Assembly (NCBI GenBank): GCA_032718475.1
Contig: JAUCBJ010004876.1
Coordinates: 1-42,806 of the forward strand
From: Nemertoderma westbladi
Lineage: Eukaryota; Xenacoelomorpha; Nemertodermatida; Nemertodermatidae
DNA: 42,806 nt
Reading direction: 5' to 3'
Shown here: piece after piece, positions 29,300 through 40,029 of the stretch
How the letters are laid out: the number at the start of each line of letters is the position of its first letter
Position numbering within the stretch: position 1 is the first letter of the stretch
Notes under the pieces: model-generated
Told to the model about the DNA's origin: nothing
Database searches by the model: none
Seen by the model: the letters and a program-made list of their open reading frames with translations, nothing else
Translations under genes and position numbers: made by a program

Positions 29300-30235
29300 G
29301 TCGAGCGAACTCGGACAGTGGAAATGAGATCCTTCCAGGCTTCCCGATTCTCCATAGTTGTCGCAATTTCGTTTCTCCCAAGTTCAGTATCCCTTCCAAG
29401 TTGATCTATATATGTTATGGCAGGTCGTCCACGACTACGCTTTCCATGAGTTGGTTGCCAGAGAAGTAGATCTGGTATGACCTCGTCTTTACTTCGCCAG
29501 CAGTGCCCATTGAATCTTAATCTGCGTTCACGGAGGGTGGTTGATACAGGTGGTATTGTACCATAAAGCTCAGCGTTTGTCATGTGTTGTCTCCAGCTGA
29601 TGTTTAGGGCTGCCCTTAGTAGTCTTGTGTAGCAACCATCAATTCGTTGTTCAAGTGATTTAGTCAGTGTCCAGGTCTCACCCCCGTATAAAAATACACT
29701 TTCCACTGTGGCTCGAAAGAACTTAGTCTTCAGGTGCCTGGAGAGATCTGATTTCCAGATGGTATCCATTTTTGATAGAGCTACCCAAGCCTTTGCTTTC
29801 CTAACTTCTATGTGCTTTTTGCTACTCTCTATCCATGATCCAAGGTACTGGAAGTCATCGACCTTCCTTAGTTGATTATTATCAATGGTTGTCAAGTTTC
29901 CATCAACATTAAAGGTCATGAATTCGGTCTTGGTAGCATTTATATGCAATCCAACCTCCTTAGCAGCCCTATCCACTTTATTTAGTAGAAGCTGTGCATC
30001 TGCTAGCGTATTAGAGAGCAGGGCGATGTCATCCGCAAAGTCGGTGTCTGTGACTGTAGTTGCCGGATATCTACTACTTCTGCGTTCTTGAAGTGTGAAT
30101 CCCAGATCTTCACCCTTTGTGGCCGTCCTCATTGCGTAATCCAGCACAATTACCAATAGTAATGGTGCTAATGTGTCACCTTGCAGTACGCCAGCCAGGA
30201 TTGAGAAAAACTCAGTTTCACCATCTGGTGAGAGT
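29300..30235 (-). pseudogene. 5'-truncated LINE of the GVLQGDTLAP type, C-terminal half of RT intact
   Basis: A 300-codon open frame on the minus strand. It starts at PDGETEFFSILAGVLQGDTLAP (the RT GDT box) and includes TDTDFADDIALL (catalytic aspartates), VGLHINATKTEFMTF, YLGSWIESS, ETWTLTKSLEQRIDGCYTRLLR and the C-terminal RLRFNGHCWRS and RSRGRPAITYIDQL blocks. It has no N-terminal RT or endonuclease: the 5' end is cut at 30235, directly against the tail of the large LINE. The upstream codons up to 30300 belong to that tail. The 3' end is (TAG)n at 29275-29300. Confidence 0.88.
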
Positions 30236-30543
30236 TTGATTGATTGATTGATTGATTTTTTTTTACACTGGTGGTAGAGCTGGCTAAAAACGAACTGCAC
30301 CGAACATAATTACTAACTGTAAGGGGACATGTCGTAAAATGTTAAGTAAATTACATAATAGTTATTTGAGTGTGTAAAGTAAAAACATTCGATTATAAAA
30401 AAATTGTGAATTAAAACCAAGTGTAAGGATAGCTAGCCTCATGAGGTATTAAACCTCGTTTCCATGAGGGTCCTATAAATAAAATAGTGTTTAATATTAA
30501 TGTTAAAAAGTTAAGAGGGGGGCTCAGCCTCGAACAGGTGTTT
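30236..30543 (-). other. 3' UTR and (ATCA)n tail of the large LINE
   Basis: Follows the ORF2 stop at 30544. It contains a hairpin (GGACCCTCATGG..GAGG..CCTCATGAGG..) at 30426-30477, shared with the plus-strand fragment at 11285-11329, and ends in A9 plus (ATCA)n at 30239-30268. Short-repeat tails are typical of CR1/L2-group LINEs. Confidence 0.8.
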
Positions 30544-31112
30544 TCAGATATCGGTTTCTGACAGATTTGTTAATAAGTGTTTTTTCAGTTGGTGTTTGAA
30601 GGCATCAAGGGAGGGCGCATTCACTATGGTCTGGGGTAGGCGATTCCAATGGAGTGGTCCCTTGTAGCTGAACGCGTGCTGCCCGTAGATAGTAGACCTC
30701 TGTGGAATGATTTGTTGTTGGTTGTGAGAGCGTGCGCTGCGTCTCCCAGGAGCCGGTGTAATCATGTCGGAGAGGTATTCTGGCGCCGTACCATGTGCGA
30801 TCCTGTACATGTGTGCCAGCGTGACAGCCTCGACACGCTGGGGTAATTGTAGCCAGTTGATTGCCTTGTAGTGAAGGAGGCCAATGTGTTCTCTGGCACC
30901 TAGTTTTAGGCAAAAACGAATACATTTCCGTACTAGGGCCTCCAGTTGGTTTTTGTACTTTAGAGTTATAGAGTTGAACCACGTGGTTGCCGCATAGTCA
31001 ATGTGCGGCTGTATTAGGGTATTACAAAGGAGCCTTCTTGTGTGCTGGTCAAGTACTGCTCCGTTACGATGTAGAAACTTGAGGCGATTGTTACCTTTTT
31101 TTATTATTTTTC
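30544..31112 (-). CDS. LINE ORF2, C-terminal segment (after frameshift)
   Basis: Continues the RT thumb and C-terminal domain in a frame shifted by a tandem GCGA duplication at 31113-31120. Blocks seen are RLKFLHRNGAVLDQHTRRLL, NTLIQPHIDYAATTWFNS, CIRFCLKLGAREHIGLLHY and LPQRVEAVTLAHMYRIAHG, then LPQTIVNAPSLDAFKHQLKK before the stop at 30544. Removing four bases restores one frame with the upstream segment. Confidence 0.8.
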
Positions 31113-31825
31113 TCGCTCGCCATCTCTAAACCGGTCAGATGCGTGTTAATTTCGGCTCCTAGGTATTTTACTGACATGGAGTTTGTGACTGGTTTGTCAT
31201 TGCAGAAAACTTTAATTTCATCTGACGCAGCGACACGCTGGTGGGATCCCAGTAAGATGCATTCAGTCTTACCATAATTAATGGTTAACTTGTTCTCTGC
31301 ACACCATTCGGCAACGCGTCCCATGGTTTCGGTTAACGATTTTGATATAGCTTTAGTGTCTTCGTTGCTCATGAGTAGGGCTGTGTCATCGGCAAACGAT
31401 GGGTCGACTGTATCATCTTCTATTACCTGATGAAAATCATTTGTTTCAACTATGTAAAGGAGGGCACCCAGGACGGATCCCTCTGGGACTCCATGTTCTA
31501 TACTAAGTCGAGTTGATTTGGATTTTCCGATTCGCACATATTGGGATCGGCCGGTTAAATATGATTTGAACCATTTTATTGTTGCTTCTGAGGCCCCTAA
31601 TGCTCTTAGTTTCTGCAGTAAGATCGTATGGTTGACTGTTGTAAACGCTTTGCGTAGATCGATAAGGACCATCCCAGTCACTCTCCCTTTGTCTATGGCT
31701 TCCCTTATTACATTATCTACCATTAATAAAGCTGACTCCGTTGAATAGCCGGGCCTAAAACCCGATTGCAGTCTGTATATGAGCTTCCTAGAAATTAGGT
31801 AGTACAGCAGTTGATTGTAACCAAC
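31091..31825 (-). CDS. LINE ORF2, RT palm segment between second TGA and frameshift
   Basis: In the same frame as ORF1 and the upstream part of ORF2. It contains QSGFRPGYSTESALL, MVLIDLRKAFTTVNH (first catalytic Asp), HGVPEGSVLGALLY, and FADD at 31385-31396 (the YxDD box, intact), then KLTINYGKTECILLG. It is separated from the upstream segment by a single TGA at 31826-31828 where relatives have a basic residue after SKILE, consistent with a CGA-to-TGA transition. The frame ends at 31091 because of the GCGA duplication at 31113-31120. Confidence 0.85.
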   Translation of the reverse strand, partial: VGYNQLLYYLISRKLIYRLQSGFRPGYSTESALLMVDNVIREAIDKGRVTGMVLIDLRKAFTTVNHTILLQKLRALGASEATIKWFKSYLTGRSQYVRIGKSKSTRLSIEHGVPEGSVLGALLYIVETNDFHQVIEDDTVDPSFADDTALLMSNEDTKAISKSLTETMGRVAEWCAENKLTINYGKTECILLGSHQRVAASDEIKVFCNDKPVTNSMSVKYLGAEINTHLTGLEMASEKNNKKR

Positions 31826-31828
31826 TCA

Positions 31829-34800
31829 TTCCAGGATCTTCGAGAGAATGGTCAGGAGTGCTATTGCCCGATAATTTCCTCTGTCTAGCGATGGTCCCTT
31901 CTTCTTGTACGCTGGCTGCACGCAGGCGTTTTTCCAGCCTTGTGGGAATTCCGATTTCGCAATGGAGAGATTAATAATGTGAGTTAGTGGTTTAAGTAGG
32001 ACAGCCGCACTGTCTTTGATTACTGCCGCCGGAATGTCGTCAGGTCCTGTTGCCTTGCTGGCATCAATTTTGTTTAGTATAGCAGCTACATCTGACTCGG
32101 TCGCTGGTTGTAGCTCAAAGTCATTGTCTACAACGCCTAGTCGACGATAATATTGCTTAGTTGCTTCGATACCATATTTACCAGTCGTGGGTGGCAGGTC
32201 AGACATTAGTTCTGTAGCGATGTTGGTGAAGTACTGGTTAAAGCCATTGCAGATTGTTGGTACATCTCTACATATGGCGCCATCTATTATAATCGCGCTA
32301 GGGGGCGCTGAGGGTGTCTGGCGTTTTGTAGGTGGTGCAATGAGTTTGAGAGCCTTCCAGAGCTTCTGGCTGTCCTTCCCTGCAGATGTCAGTTTTGTCT
32401 TTATATAGTTGTTTTTCTTGGCCCTGATTATATTCGTTGCTGAGTTGCGCAGAAGTCTGTATTCGCATTCATTGTCTGTGGATCTTATTGTGTGCAGTTT
32501 CTGGGATGCTCTGTTACGTTTAACTATTGCCTCAATAACTTCATTGTCGACCCACGGTTTGGTTCTAGACCTAACTCGAAAGGTACCATATGGTGCCAAG
32601 GAATCCAGGGTTGATGTTATCGCAGAGGTTAGTGATTCCACGGCGATATTAACATTTGTCTTTGTCTCTATCTGTGTTATTTGCTCATTACTACTGAGGG
32701 CGGAAGCAAACTTGGTCGATGTATATGACCTGTACGATCTGCATGTTATGGTCGTTGACAATTGTGTTGGCTGATGAAGATGTTTTCTGGTTGCGAACAC
32801 CATATAGTGGTCACTGATGCGTTCCTTAATGACTCCTGAGTTATTTACCATTGATGGGTTGGATACAAAGATATGGTCAATGATCGTGGATGTTGTTGCG
32901 GTAACACGTGTTGGTTCCGCTATGATCTCAGTTAGTCCATTGCAGTTGCAGAATGATATTAATTTCTTTATATTATCATGGTTTGACGTAAGATGGTCGA
33001 TGTTCTTTGTTTTCAGTTTTAGATTTTTGGTATCGGCAATCGGCGTTACATCGACATTTGTATCGCCCATAATTATTACCTCGTTATAAGAAGATATGTC
33101 AACCATGATCGACTCGATATTCACGAAAATTGCTGAGTCGGCCTCTGGTCTGTAGACCACGCCAGTAAGGATCGGCTTTGTGTTGCTCAAAAGTAATTCA
33201 CCCAGCAAAATTTCTGATGGGGATTTCCTACATTCCTTAAGTTCAACAAAGGTTAGTCCTTCTTTTATGAAAAGAGCCACACCTCCACCATGCCTAGACC
33301 TGTCTCTCCTATGAAGATGATATCCACGGATAGATATCTCATCATCTGATATTGAGTCATCTATCTTGGTCTCAGATATAGCGAGAACGTCTATTAAGGG
33401 GGATTCCAGAATTATACGCAGTTCGCTTATTTTGGGCTTCAGACTATTAATATTGATATGGGCGAAGTGAACTCCTCTGAGGCGGAATTTTGATAGCCAG
33501 GGGTTTGCTATTTTGTTTGTAGCCTCTACTGCCGCATTTAACGCGGCATTATCGGGAAACTGGTCGTTTTCATTATCAGTTCGATTATCGTTACCGGGTC
33601 TCTGATCAGTTACATTATCATTACCGGGTCTCTGATCAGTTACATTATCATTACCGGGTCTATTAACAATTACATTTTCATTACAGAGTCTGTGAGGTTG
33701 GACAATATCATTACCGGGTCTTTGATCAGTTGCAATACCATTACCAGGTCTCTGACCAGTTACATTATCATTACAAAGTATATGAGGTTCGACATTATCA
33801 TTACCGGGTCTTTGATTAGTTACAATATCATTACCGGGTCTCTGACCAGTTACATTATCATTACAAAGTATGTGAGGTTGGACATTATCATTACCGGGTC
33901 TTTGATCCGTTACAATATCATTACCTGGTCTCTGATCAGTTACATTATCATTACAGAGTCGGTGTGGTTGGACAACATCATTACCGTTTCTATGACCAGT
34001 TACATTATCATTACCTGGTCTCTGATCAGTTACATTTTCTTTACACAGTATGCGAGGTTGGACATTATCATTACCGGGTCTTTGATCAGTTACAATATCA
34101 TTACCTGGTCTCTGATCAGCTACATTATCATTACAGAGTCTGTGTGGTTGGACAATATCATTACCGTTTCGCTGACCAGTTACATTATCATTACCGGGTC
34201 TCTGATCAGTTACATTATCATTACCGGGTCTATTAACAATTACATTTTCATTACAGAGTCTGTGAGGTTGGACAATATCATTACCGGGTCTTTGATCAGT
34301 TGCAATACCATTACCAGGTCTCTGACCAGTTACATTATCATTACAAAGTATATGAGGTTCGACATTATCATTACCGGGTCTTTGATTAGTTACAATATCA
34401 TTACCGGGTCTCTGACCAGTTACATTATCATTACAAAGTATGTGAGGTTGGACATTATCATTACCGGGTCTTTGATCCGTTACAATATCATTACCTGGTC
34501 TCTGATCAGTTACATTATCATTACAGAGTCGGTGTGGTTGGACAACATCATTACCGTTTCTATGACCAGTTACATTATCATTACCTGGTCTCTGATCAGT
34601 TACATTTTCTTTACACAGTATGCGAGGTTGGACATTATCATTACCGGGTCTTTGATTAGTTACAATATCATTACCGGGTCTCTGACCAGTTACATTATCA
34701 TTACAAAGTATGTGAGGTTGGACATTATCATTACCGGGTCTTTGATCCGTTACAATATCATTACCTGGTCTCTGATCAGCTACATTATCATTACAGAGTC

Positions 34801-36544
34801 TGTGTGGTTGGACAATATCATTACCGTTTCGTTGACCAGTTACATTATCATTACCGGGTCTCTGATCAGTTACATTATCAATACAGTGACTATGATCATA
34901 ATGTTGTACATTATCATTACCGGGTCTCTGATTGTGATCAGTTACATTATCTTTACCGGATCCCTGAGTAGTTGCATTACTATTGCATAGTCTGCCAGGT
35001 TCGACATTATCATTTCCGGGTCTCTGATCAGTTACATTATCATTACCACCGGGTCTTTGATCAGTTACATTTTCATTACCGGCGGGTCTCCGATCGGTTA
35101 CATTATCATTACCGGGTCTCTGATCAGTTACATTTCCATTACTGGCAGGTCTCTGATCAGTTACCTTATCATTACCGGGTCTCTGATCAGTTACATTATC
35201 ATTACCGGGTCTATTAACAATTACATTTTCATTACAGAGTCTGTGAGGTTGGACAATATCATTACCGGGTCTTTGATCAGTTGCAATACCATTACCGGGT
35301 CTCTGACCAGTTACATTATCATTACAAAGTATATGAGGTTCGACATTATCATTACCGGGTCTTTGATTAGTTATAATATCATTACCGGGTCTTTGATCAG
35401 TTGCAATACCATTACCGGGTCTCTGACCAGTTACATTATCATTACAAAGTATATGAGGTTCGACATTATCATTACCGGGTCTTTGATTAGTTATAATATC
35501 ATTACCGGGTCTCTGACCAGTTACATTATCATTACAGAGTCTGTGTGGTTGGACATTATCATTACCGGGTCTTTGATCAGTTACAATATCATTACCTGGT
35601 CTCTGATCAGCTACATTATCATTACAGAGTCTGTGAGGTTGGACAATATCATTACCGGGTCTTTGATCAGTTGCAATACCATTACCGGGTCTCTGACCAG
35701 TTACATTATCATTACAAAGTATATGAGGTTCGACATTATCATTACCGGGTCTTTGATTAGTTACAATATCATTACCGGGTCTCTGACCAGTTACATTATC
35801 ATTACAGAGTCTGTGTGGTTGGACAATATCATTACCGGGTCTTTGGTCAGTTACAACACCTGGTCTCTGATCAGTTACATTATCATTACAGAGTCGGTGT
35901 GGTTGGACAACATCATTACCGTTTCTATGACCAGTTACATTATCATTACCTGGTCTCTGATCAGTTACATTTTCTTTACACAGTATGCGAGGTTGGACAT
36001 TATCATTACCGGGTCTTTGATCAGTTACAATATCATTACCTGGTCTCTGATCAGCTACATTATCATTACAGAGTCTGTGTGGTTGGACAATATCATTACC
36101 GTTTCGCTGACCAGTTACATTATCATTACCGGGTCTCTGATCAGTTACATTATCATTACAGAGTCTGTGTGGTTGGACAATATCGTTACCTGGTCTCTGA
36201 TCAGTTACATTTTCATTACAGAGTCTGTGTGGTTGGACATTATCATTACCGGGTCTTTGACCAGCTACATTATCATTACCGGGTCTCTGATCAGTTACTT
36301 TATCAATATCGGGTCTTTGATCAGTTACATTATCATTACTACAGAGTCTGCCAGGTTGGGCGACATCATTACCAGGTCTCTGGTAGGTTACATTATCATT
36401 TCCGGGTCTCGTTACCTTATTATCATTACTGAGTAATTGATCAGTTACAATATCATTACCTGGTCTTTGATCAGTTACATTATCATTACAGGATTTGTGA
36501 GATTCGGCATTAACATTACAGAGTCTAATCCCGACCGTAATTAG
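31829..36544 (-). CDS. LINE ORF2, long open stretch: repeat linker, endonuclease, RT start
   Basis: A 1572-codon stretch with no stop, directly after the ORF1 TGA and in the same frame. In order: a repeat linker coded by the 30-bp minisatellite (10-aa unit DQRPGNDNVT and variants); an APE-type endonuclease from about 33470 (HININSLKPK, LAISETKID, HGGGVALFIKEG, GVVYRPE, MGDTNVDV, IDHIFVSNPS, ISDHYMVF); a basic linker; and the RT entry (KATGPDDIPAAVIKDS, FPQGWKNACVQPAYKKKG, NYRAIALL) up to SKILE. No ATG, GTG or TTG occurs in frame before 33280, which already lies inside the endonuclease. The ORF therefore has no start of its own and is likely fused to ORF1 by readthrough. The product would nick target DNA and copy the LINE RNA in the nucleus. 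Confidence 0.8.
33584..36519 (-). repeat. In-frame 30-bp coding minisatellite, about 97 units
   Basis: A tandem repeat of a 30-bp unit (plus strand TCTGATCAGTTACATTATCA plus TTACCGGG). Some variant units carry AGAGTCTGTGAGGTTGGACA. Indels within the array (for example near 34890-34935, 35047, 35083, 35146, 35856, 36340 and 36408) are multiples of three as far as I can count, so the minus frame stays open throughout. A block of about 570 bp beginning TATTAACAATTACATTTTCA recurs at 33661, 34231 and 35211 (third copy diverged downstream), a higher-order repeat pointing to recent unequal exchange or slippage. Confidence 0.93.
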
Positions 36545-36547
36545 TCA
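36545..36547 (-). promoter_or_regulatory. Leaky-type stop context TGA CTA between ORF1 and ORF2
   Basis: Minus strand reads GAA TGA CTA ATT. UGA followed by CUA is a documented context for stop-codon readthrough in eukaryotic cells. ORF2 is in the same frame and lacks its own start codon, which makes readthrough the simplest way to translate it. A sense-to-stop mutation in a formerly single ORF is the alternative. Confidence 0.5.
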
Positions 36548-37840
36548 TTCCGTTTGCGTAGACATCTCACCTGAACTACGACGAATACGTGTTAGCCGTT
36601 CAGGGGATAGGGAGGGTATTGAAGCTGTTGGTAGAGTTGATCCACGACGGTTAACTCCGGTATCGGTTTGGTCTCCTTGGGTTTGGGAATTATCCCCGCG
36701 AACTATGTCGGCTTGACGCCGATCAGATTTTGATCGAGAAGATTCCACTACTGAGCCATTGATGATAACCCAGTGTTTGGCCGGGTAAGCGGCCTGGAGA
36801 CGGCGCCGCTCCACACGTAGCTCGTATTGAAGACGGTTTTCTTCAGGCGTGTAGTCAGGAGAGATATACACTCCGATATACCTTTCAGACTGACGTAGTT
36901 CACGAGCTTTTCGTAGCAAAGCCGCCCGTTTCTCTAGAGTTAGTGTAGCTATTAGTGGTTTGTTCTGAGTGTTCTGACCCCCAATTAAGCGCTTTGTGGA
37001 TATCTCCCCCTCCGTTATATTAATGCCGAGTGATGCAGCAATGTCAATTACAATTTGTTTGTCATCTTGATCCTGTAACAAGCTCGTACCCTTTATTACG
37101 ATATTATACTTTCGCTTATTTTGTTCTGCCTCTTCTTCCTTTATCCGTTTCGATAGCACTGCGAGATTGGAGGTGTTTGTCGAAGTTTTAACTTTGGAAG
37201 AGTACGAAACGTGTGACCATGTGCCACCATTATCAACTTCTGGATTCGGTGCTCCCTTCTGTGCACAATCCTTGGCATTTGTTATATCCATTCCAAGGTC
37301 ATCGATTTTCTTTTGAGTTTCATCAACGTTGTTTTCAATATCCACACGTAATTCCTTTAGTCTGGAATAAGTCATTTCTTTATTGTCTCTAATCCTTTGC
37401 TCGAGTTTGGTTGATGCGCTGGCCATAAAGTCCAGTTGTTGCTGGAAGTCGAGAAGTTTGTCGTTAAGTCGCGTTTCAACCGAATCGAGGTCCTTTGTGA
37501 ACCTAGTTATCCGTTGCCCAATACACCGACCACAATAGAAATCGACGCGACCGAAATCCGTCCCTCTTTCTGCGATACAGATCATTGCAATCTTACAACT
37601 TGCGCCGGAACAGCCAACCTCGATCTCCGTAAGACCGTCGTCCCGCGTCAACAGTTTGTTCGGAGTCACGGTCGATGCTGGTGCCGGTTTATCGTTGTTG
37701 ACGCACTTTGCCGCATTGTTTGAGTAGCTTTTTCGACGAGTTGTATTCGTATTCCTTGCTGGCTCGGCGTCGTAGCCGGTCCGGTCGTTACCGGTATCTG
37801 TCAGACCCGCGCGCTTTCCGCCATGGCTCACTCGAGACAT
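36545..37840 (-). CDS. LINE ORF1 protein (zinc-binding, coiled coil, RRM-like)
   Basis: An intact 431-aa ORF starting ATG at 37840. A basic N-terminus is followed by a cysteine cluster C77, C82, C88, C103, C106 that resembles a zinc finger. A coiled coil spans about 112-190. An RRM-like region (about 243-325) starts YNIVIKGT and includes KRLIGG and a strand near KPLIATL, and a C-terminal-domain-like segment follows (GVYISPDYTPEENRLQYELR, about 323-342, to NGSVV). This is the layout of ORF1 proteins that coat LINE RNA and act as nucleic acid chaperones. The ORF ends in TGA followed by CTA, and the frame continues open into ORF2. The overlapping ATGA at the stop opens only a 7-codon frame. Confidence 0.85.
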   Translation of the reverse strand: MSRVSHGGKRAGLTDTGNDRTGYDAEPARNTNTTRRKSYSNNAAKCVNNDKPAPASTVTPNKLLTRDDGLTEIEVGCSGASCKIAMICIAERGTDFGRVDFYCGRCIGQRITRFTKDLDSVETRLNDKLLDFQQQLDFMASASTKLEQRIRDNKEMTYSRLKELRVDIENNVDETQKKIDDLGMDITNAKDCAQKGAPNPEVDNGGTWSHVSYSSKVKTSTNTSNLAVLSKRIKEEEAEQNKRKYNIVIKGTSLLQDQDDKQIVIDIAASLGINITEGEISTKRLIGGQNTQNKPLIATLTLEKRAALLRKARELRQSERYIGVYISPDYTPEENRLQYELRVERRRLQAAYPAKHWVIINGSVVESSRSKSDRRQADIVRGDNSQTQGDQTDTGVNRRGSTLPTASIPSLSPERLTRIRRSSGEMSTQTE

Positions 37841-40029
37841 AGCCCAATCGGATTCGCGAGTGAGTATGGGTGGGTATGGGTAATTATACGTAGTTAGACT
37901 TACTACAATGATTTAACTCAGTATTTCAGAATTTAATTTATTATTTAAATTTTTTTACAGTACAGCAGTAGGGATATACGGCTATACTGCTATAATGAAT
38001 ACAATGAATAATACAATAGTACCTGCGCTTCTGTGTCACAATATAACAATCCAATGCCAGCAACAATTACTTCTGGTATTTGTAGTAGTATGCAATGTAA
38101 ACGTGTGTGAAAATAAACTCTCAAAATGGACTGAATACACAATATTTTTTGAAAGCAATCAACAGTCAAACAATTAAATTAACTTAATTAATTAATTTAG
38201 TTTGATTAATTCGACAACAATCAAATTAATATCGCAATAGTACTGAATGGGTATCATCGAGGCAATACGCGCCACTATTTATTCGCATTTAATATTTAAT
38301 ATAATGCTCACCAAATATTATAGATGCATACATAAGAACAAATCGGTGAATACATACAGTCAACAATAGAAAGAAACTGCCTTTTCTTTTCGTATATTAG
38401 GTTGTGTTATATTTTAGGATTGTGTTCAATCAGAAATTGATAAGGTTATTTGAAATATAATTACATTGTATACGGCTTCTGCACATTGTATTCAGGCTTC
38501 TGCATATTTTAATAAGCCATCTGTAGCTTGTTATATATTATTCCTGCAAAAATGTAAGAGATTTCCATTAATGATATTCAAGAATGCATAAAAATTATCA
38601 TAAGTTATAATGACCATTTTAATGGATTTGGAATTGCTCAAGAATGTAAGAGATTCTGAAATGATTTTGGATTAATGTTACACCATTCTACTTTTCCGTG
38701 TTTTTTACACTGCATTATATTAAAACCTAATCGAAATGTTTTGAAACTCTATTTATACTGCATTGCATCAATGCATAGTGGTAGCTATCATCAACGTCCT
38801 GTCTATATTTGTGCTGCTGCTATTTTCGCTAATTGTATTTCTGCTTGTAACAAAGCATTCCAACTAATCCGCCGTAAGAATAATCCACCAGGGAGAATCG
38901 ATTCAGAATTATGCGAAAATCCTTAAATCTGAATATCAGATGGGGTTTTAAGTGTTTGATATATCTAATTAAAATTACAGAAATTTCACAACCAATAAAT
39001 AACATTTGAGCAATGTTCCAGGAGGGTAATTATCACCCACTCCTGGTGTCTACATATTAATATATATATCAAACCCTGCTCACCACTAGGGATATTTTCT
39101 CAAAATGTAAAACGTTTCAACAAAAATTACTATTTTGCATTCATTAAAGAGTATCATTATCAGCCAATATCACGTTTCTGAAATTTTATAATAATCAGCT
39201 AATTTAATCCACCAAATGCTTTTCTAATAGCAAACCTATCAATTAATTAATTGCAAAGTTGCAGATCCACAACACAAATCTTCCGAAATTGATGGTTACA
39301 AGGACAAATCCATCAATGGCAAGGAAATAGCAATCAATAAATTTCTAAATTAATTTGATATATTTCAATTTGACATTTGAAGTCAGAGAGGTTCATGGGC
39401 CCTTCGCCAAGCGATAAAGCTCTCAAAAGGATCAAAATCATGACAATTATTCCACTTAGAAATAATATTAGTATTAAATAGATATATTTAGTATTAGTAT
39501 TATAATAGTATATATATTTATAGGATAATAATAATAGTGGATGCAAATAATTATATCATTCATGCAATATTTAAAATATCTTCTATCGCTATTGCTATTA
39601 ATATTAGGCTCGAGATGCACAACCATGATTTTTGGAATCCTTGCACGTTCAGCCTACATTGCTACTAAGAAACCACCACTATAAGGTTGAAGACTAACGG
39701 CTGTGTAACTAGTGCAATATCTACGGAGACACGTTATTCCAACGCTTTAGCTACAGATTGAAAGAACTCATTTCCATTTTTTAAATTCTTTTTCATCCGG
39801 GTGAATAATATTTATCACCCGGGTGAAAAACCTTTTTTCACCCGGGTGAGAATTGTTTTTCATTTCATTGGAAATTAAAGTGACCTTTCTCTGCAACTCT
39901 CCAGTACAATTGCTTAATTGTTGTTTGTGTACAAATGGATAGCGAACTAGTTTGGGAATTTTTGGACCGGTTCTTTGGACTATGAATTGGTTCAAAAGTT
40001 ATTAATTTAATTTAATTATAATAATTTCA
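37841..40029. other. LINE leader, then gene-free A+T-rich region
   Basis: The first few tens of bases upstream of 37840 should be the LINE 5' UTR (GGGTGGGTATGGG on the plus strand near 37867-37880); its end cannot be placed. The rest is A+T-rich without a supported gene. 39793-39850 holds three near-copies of the palindromic word CACCCGGGTGA. Confidence 0.5.

Noticed and set aside
32187-33089. Plus-strand ORFs inside the large LINE
   Set aside because: Shadows of the minus-strand endonuclease and linker coding sequence.
33692-36436. Two very long plus-strand ORFs (432 and 459 codons) with a repeated hydrophobic SYIIITGSLI pattern
   Set aside because: They are the antisense reading of the 30-bp minisatellite. 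The minus frame is continuous with the LINE endonuclease and ORF1, while the plus frames are tied to no domain. Stop-free antisense frames are expected when the repeat unit is a multiple of three.
36530-36548. Termination-reinitiation at the overlapping ATGA of the LINE ORF1 stop
   Set aside because: The ATG that overlaps the stop opens a frame that ends at TAG after 7 codons and is not the ORF2 frame.
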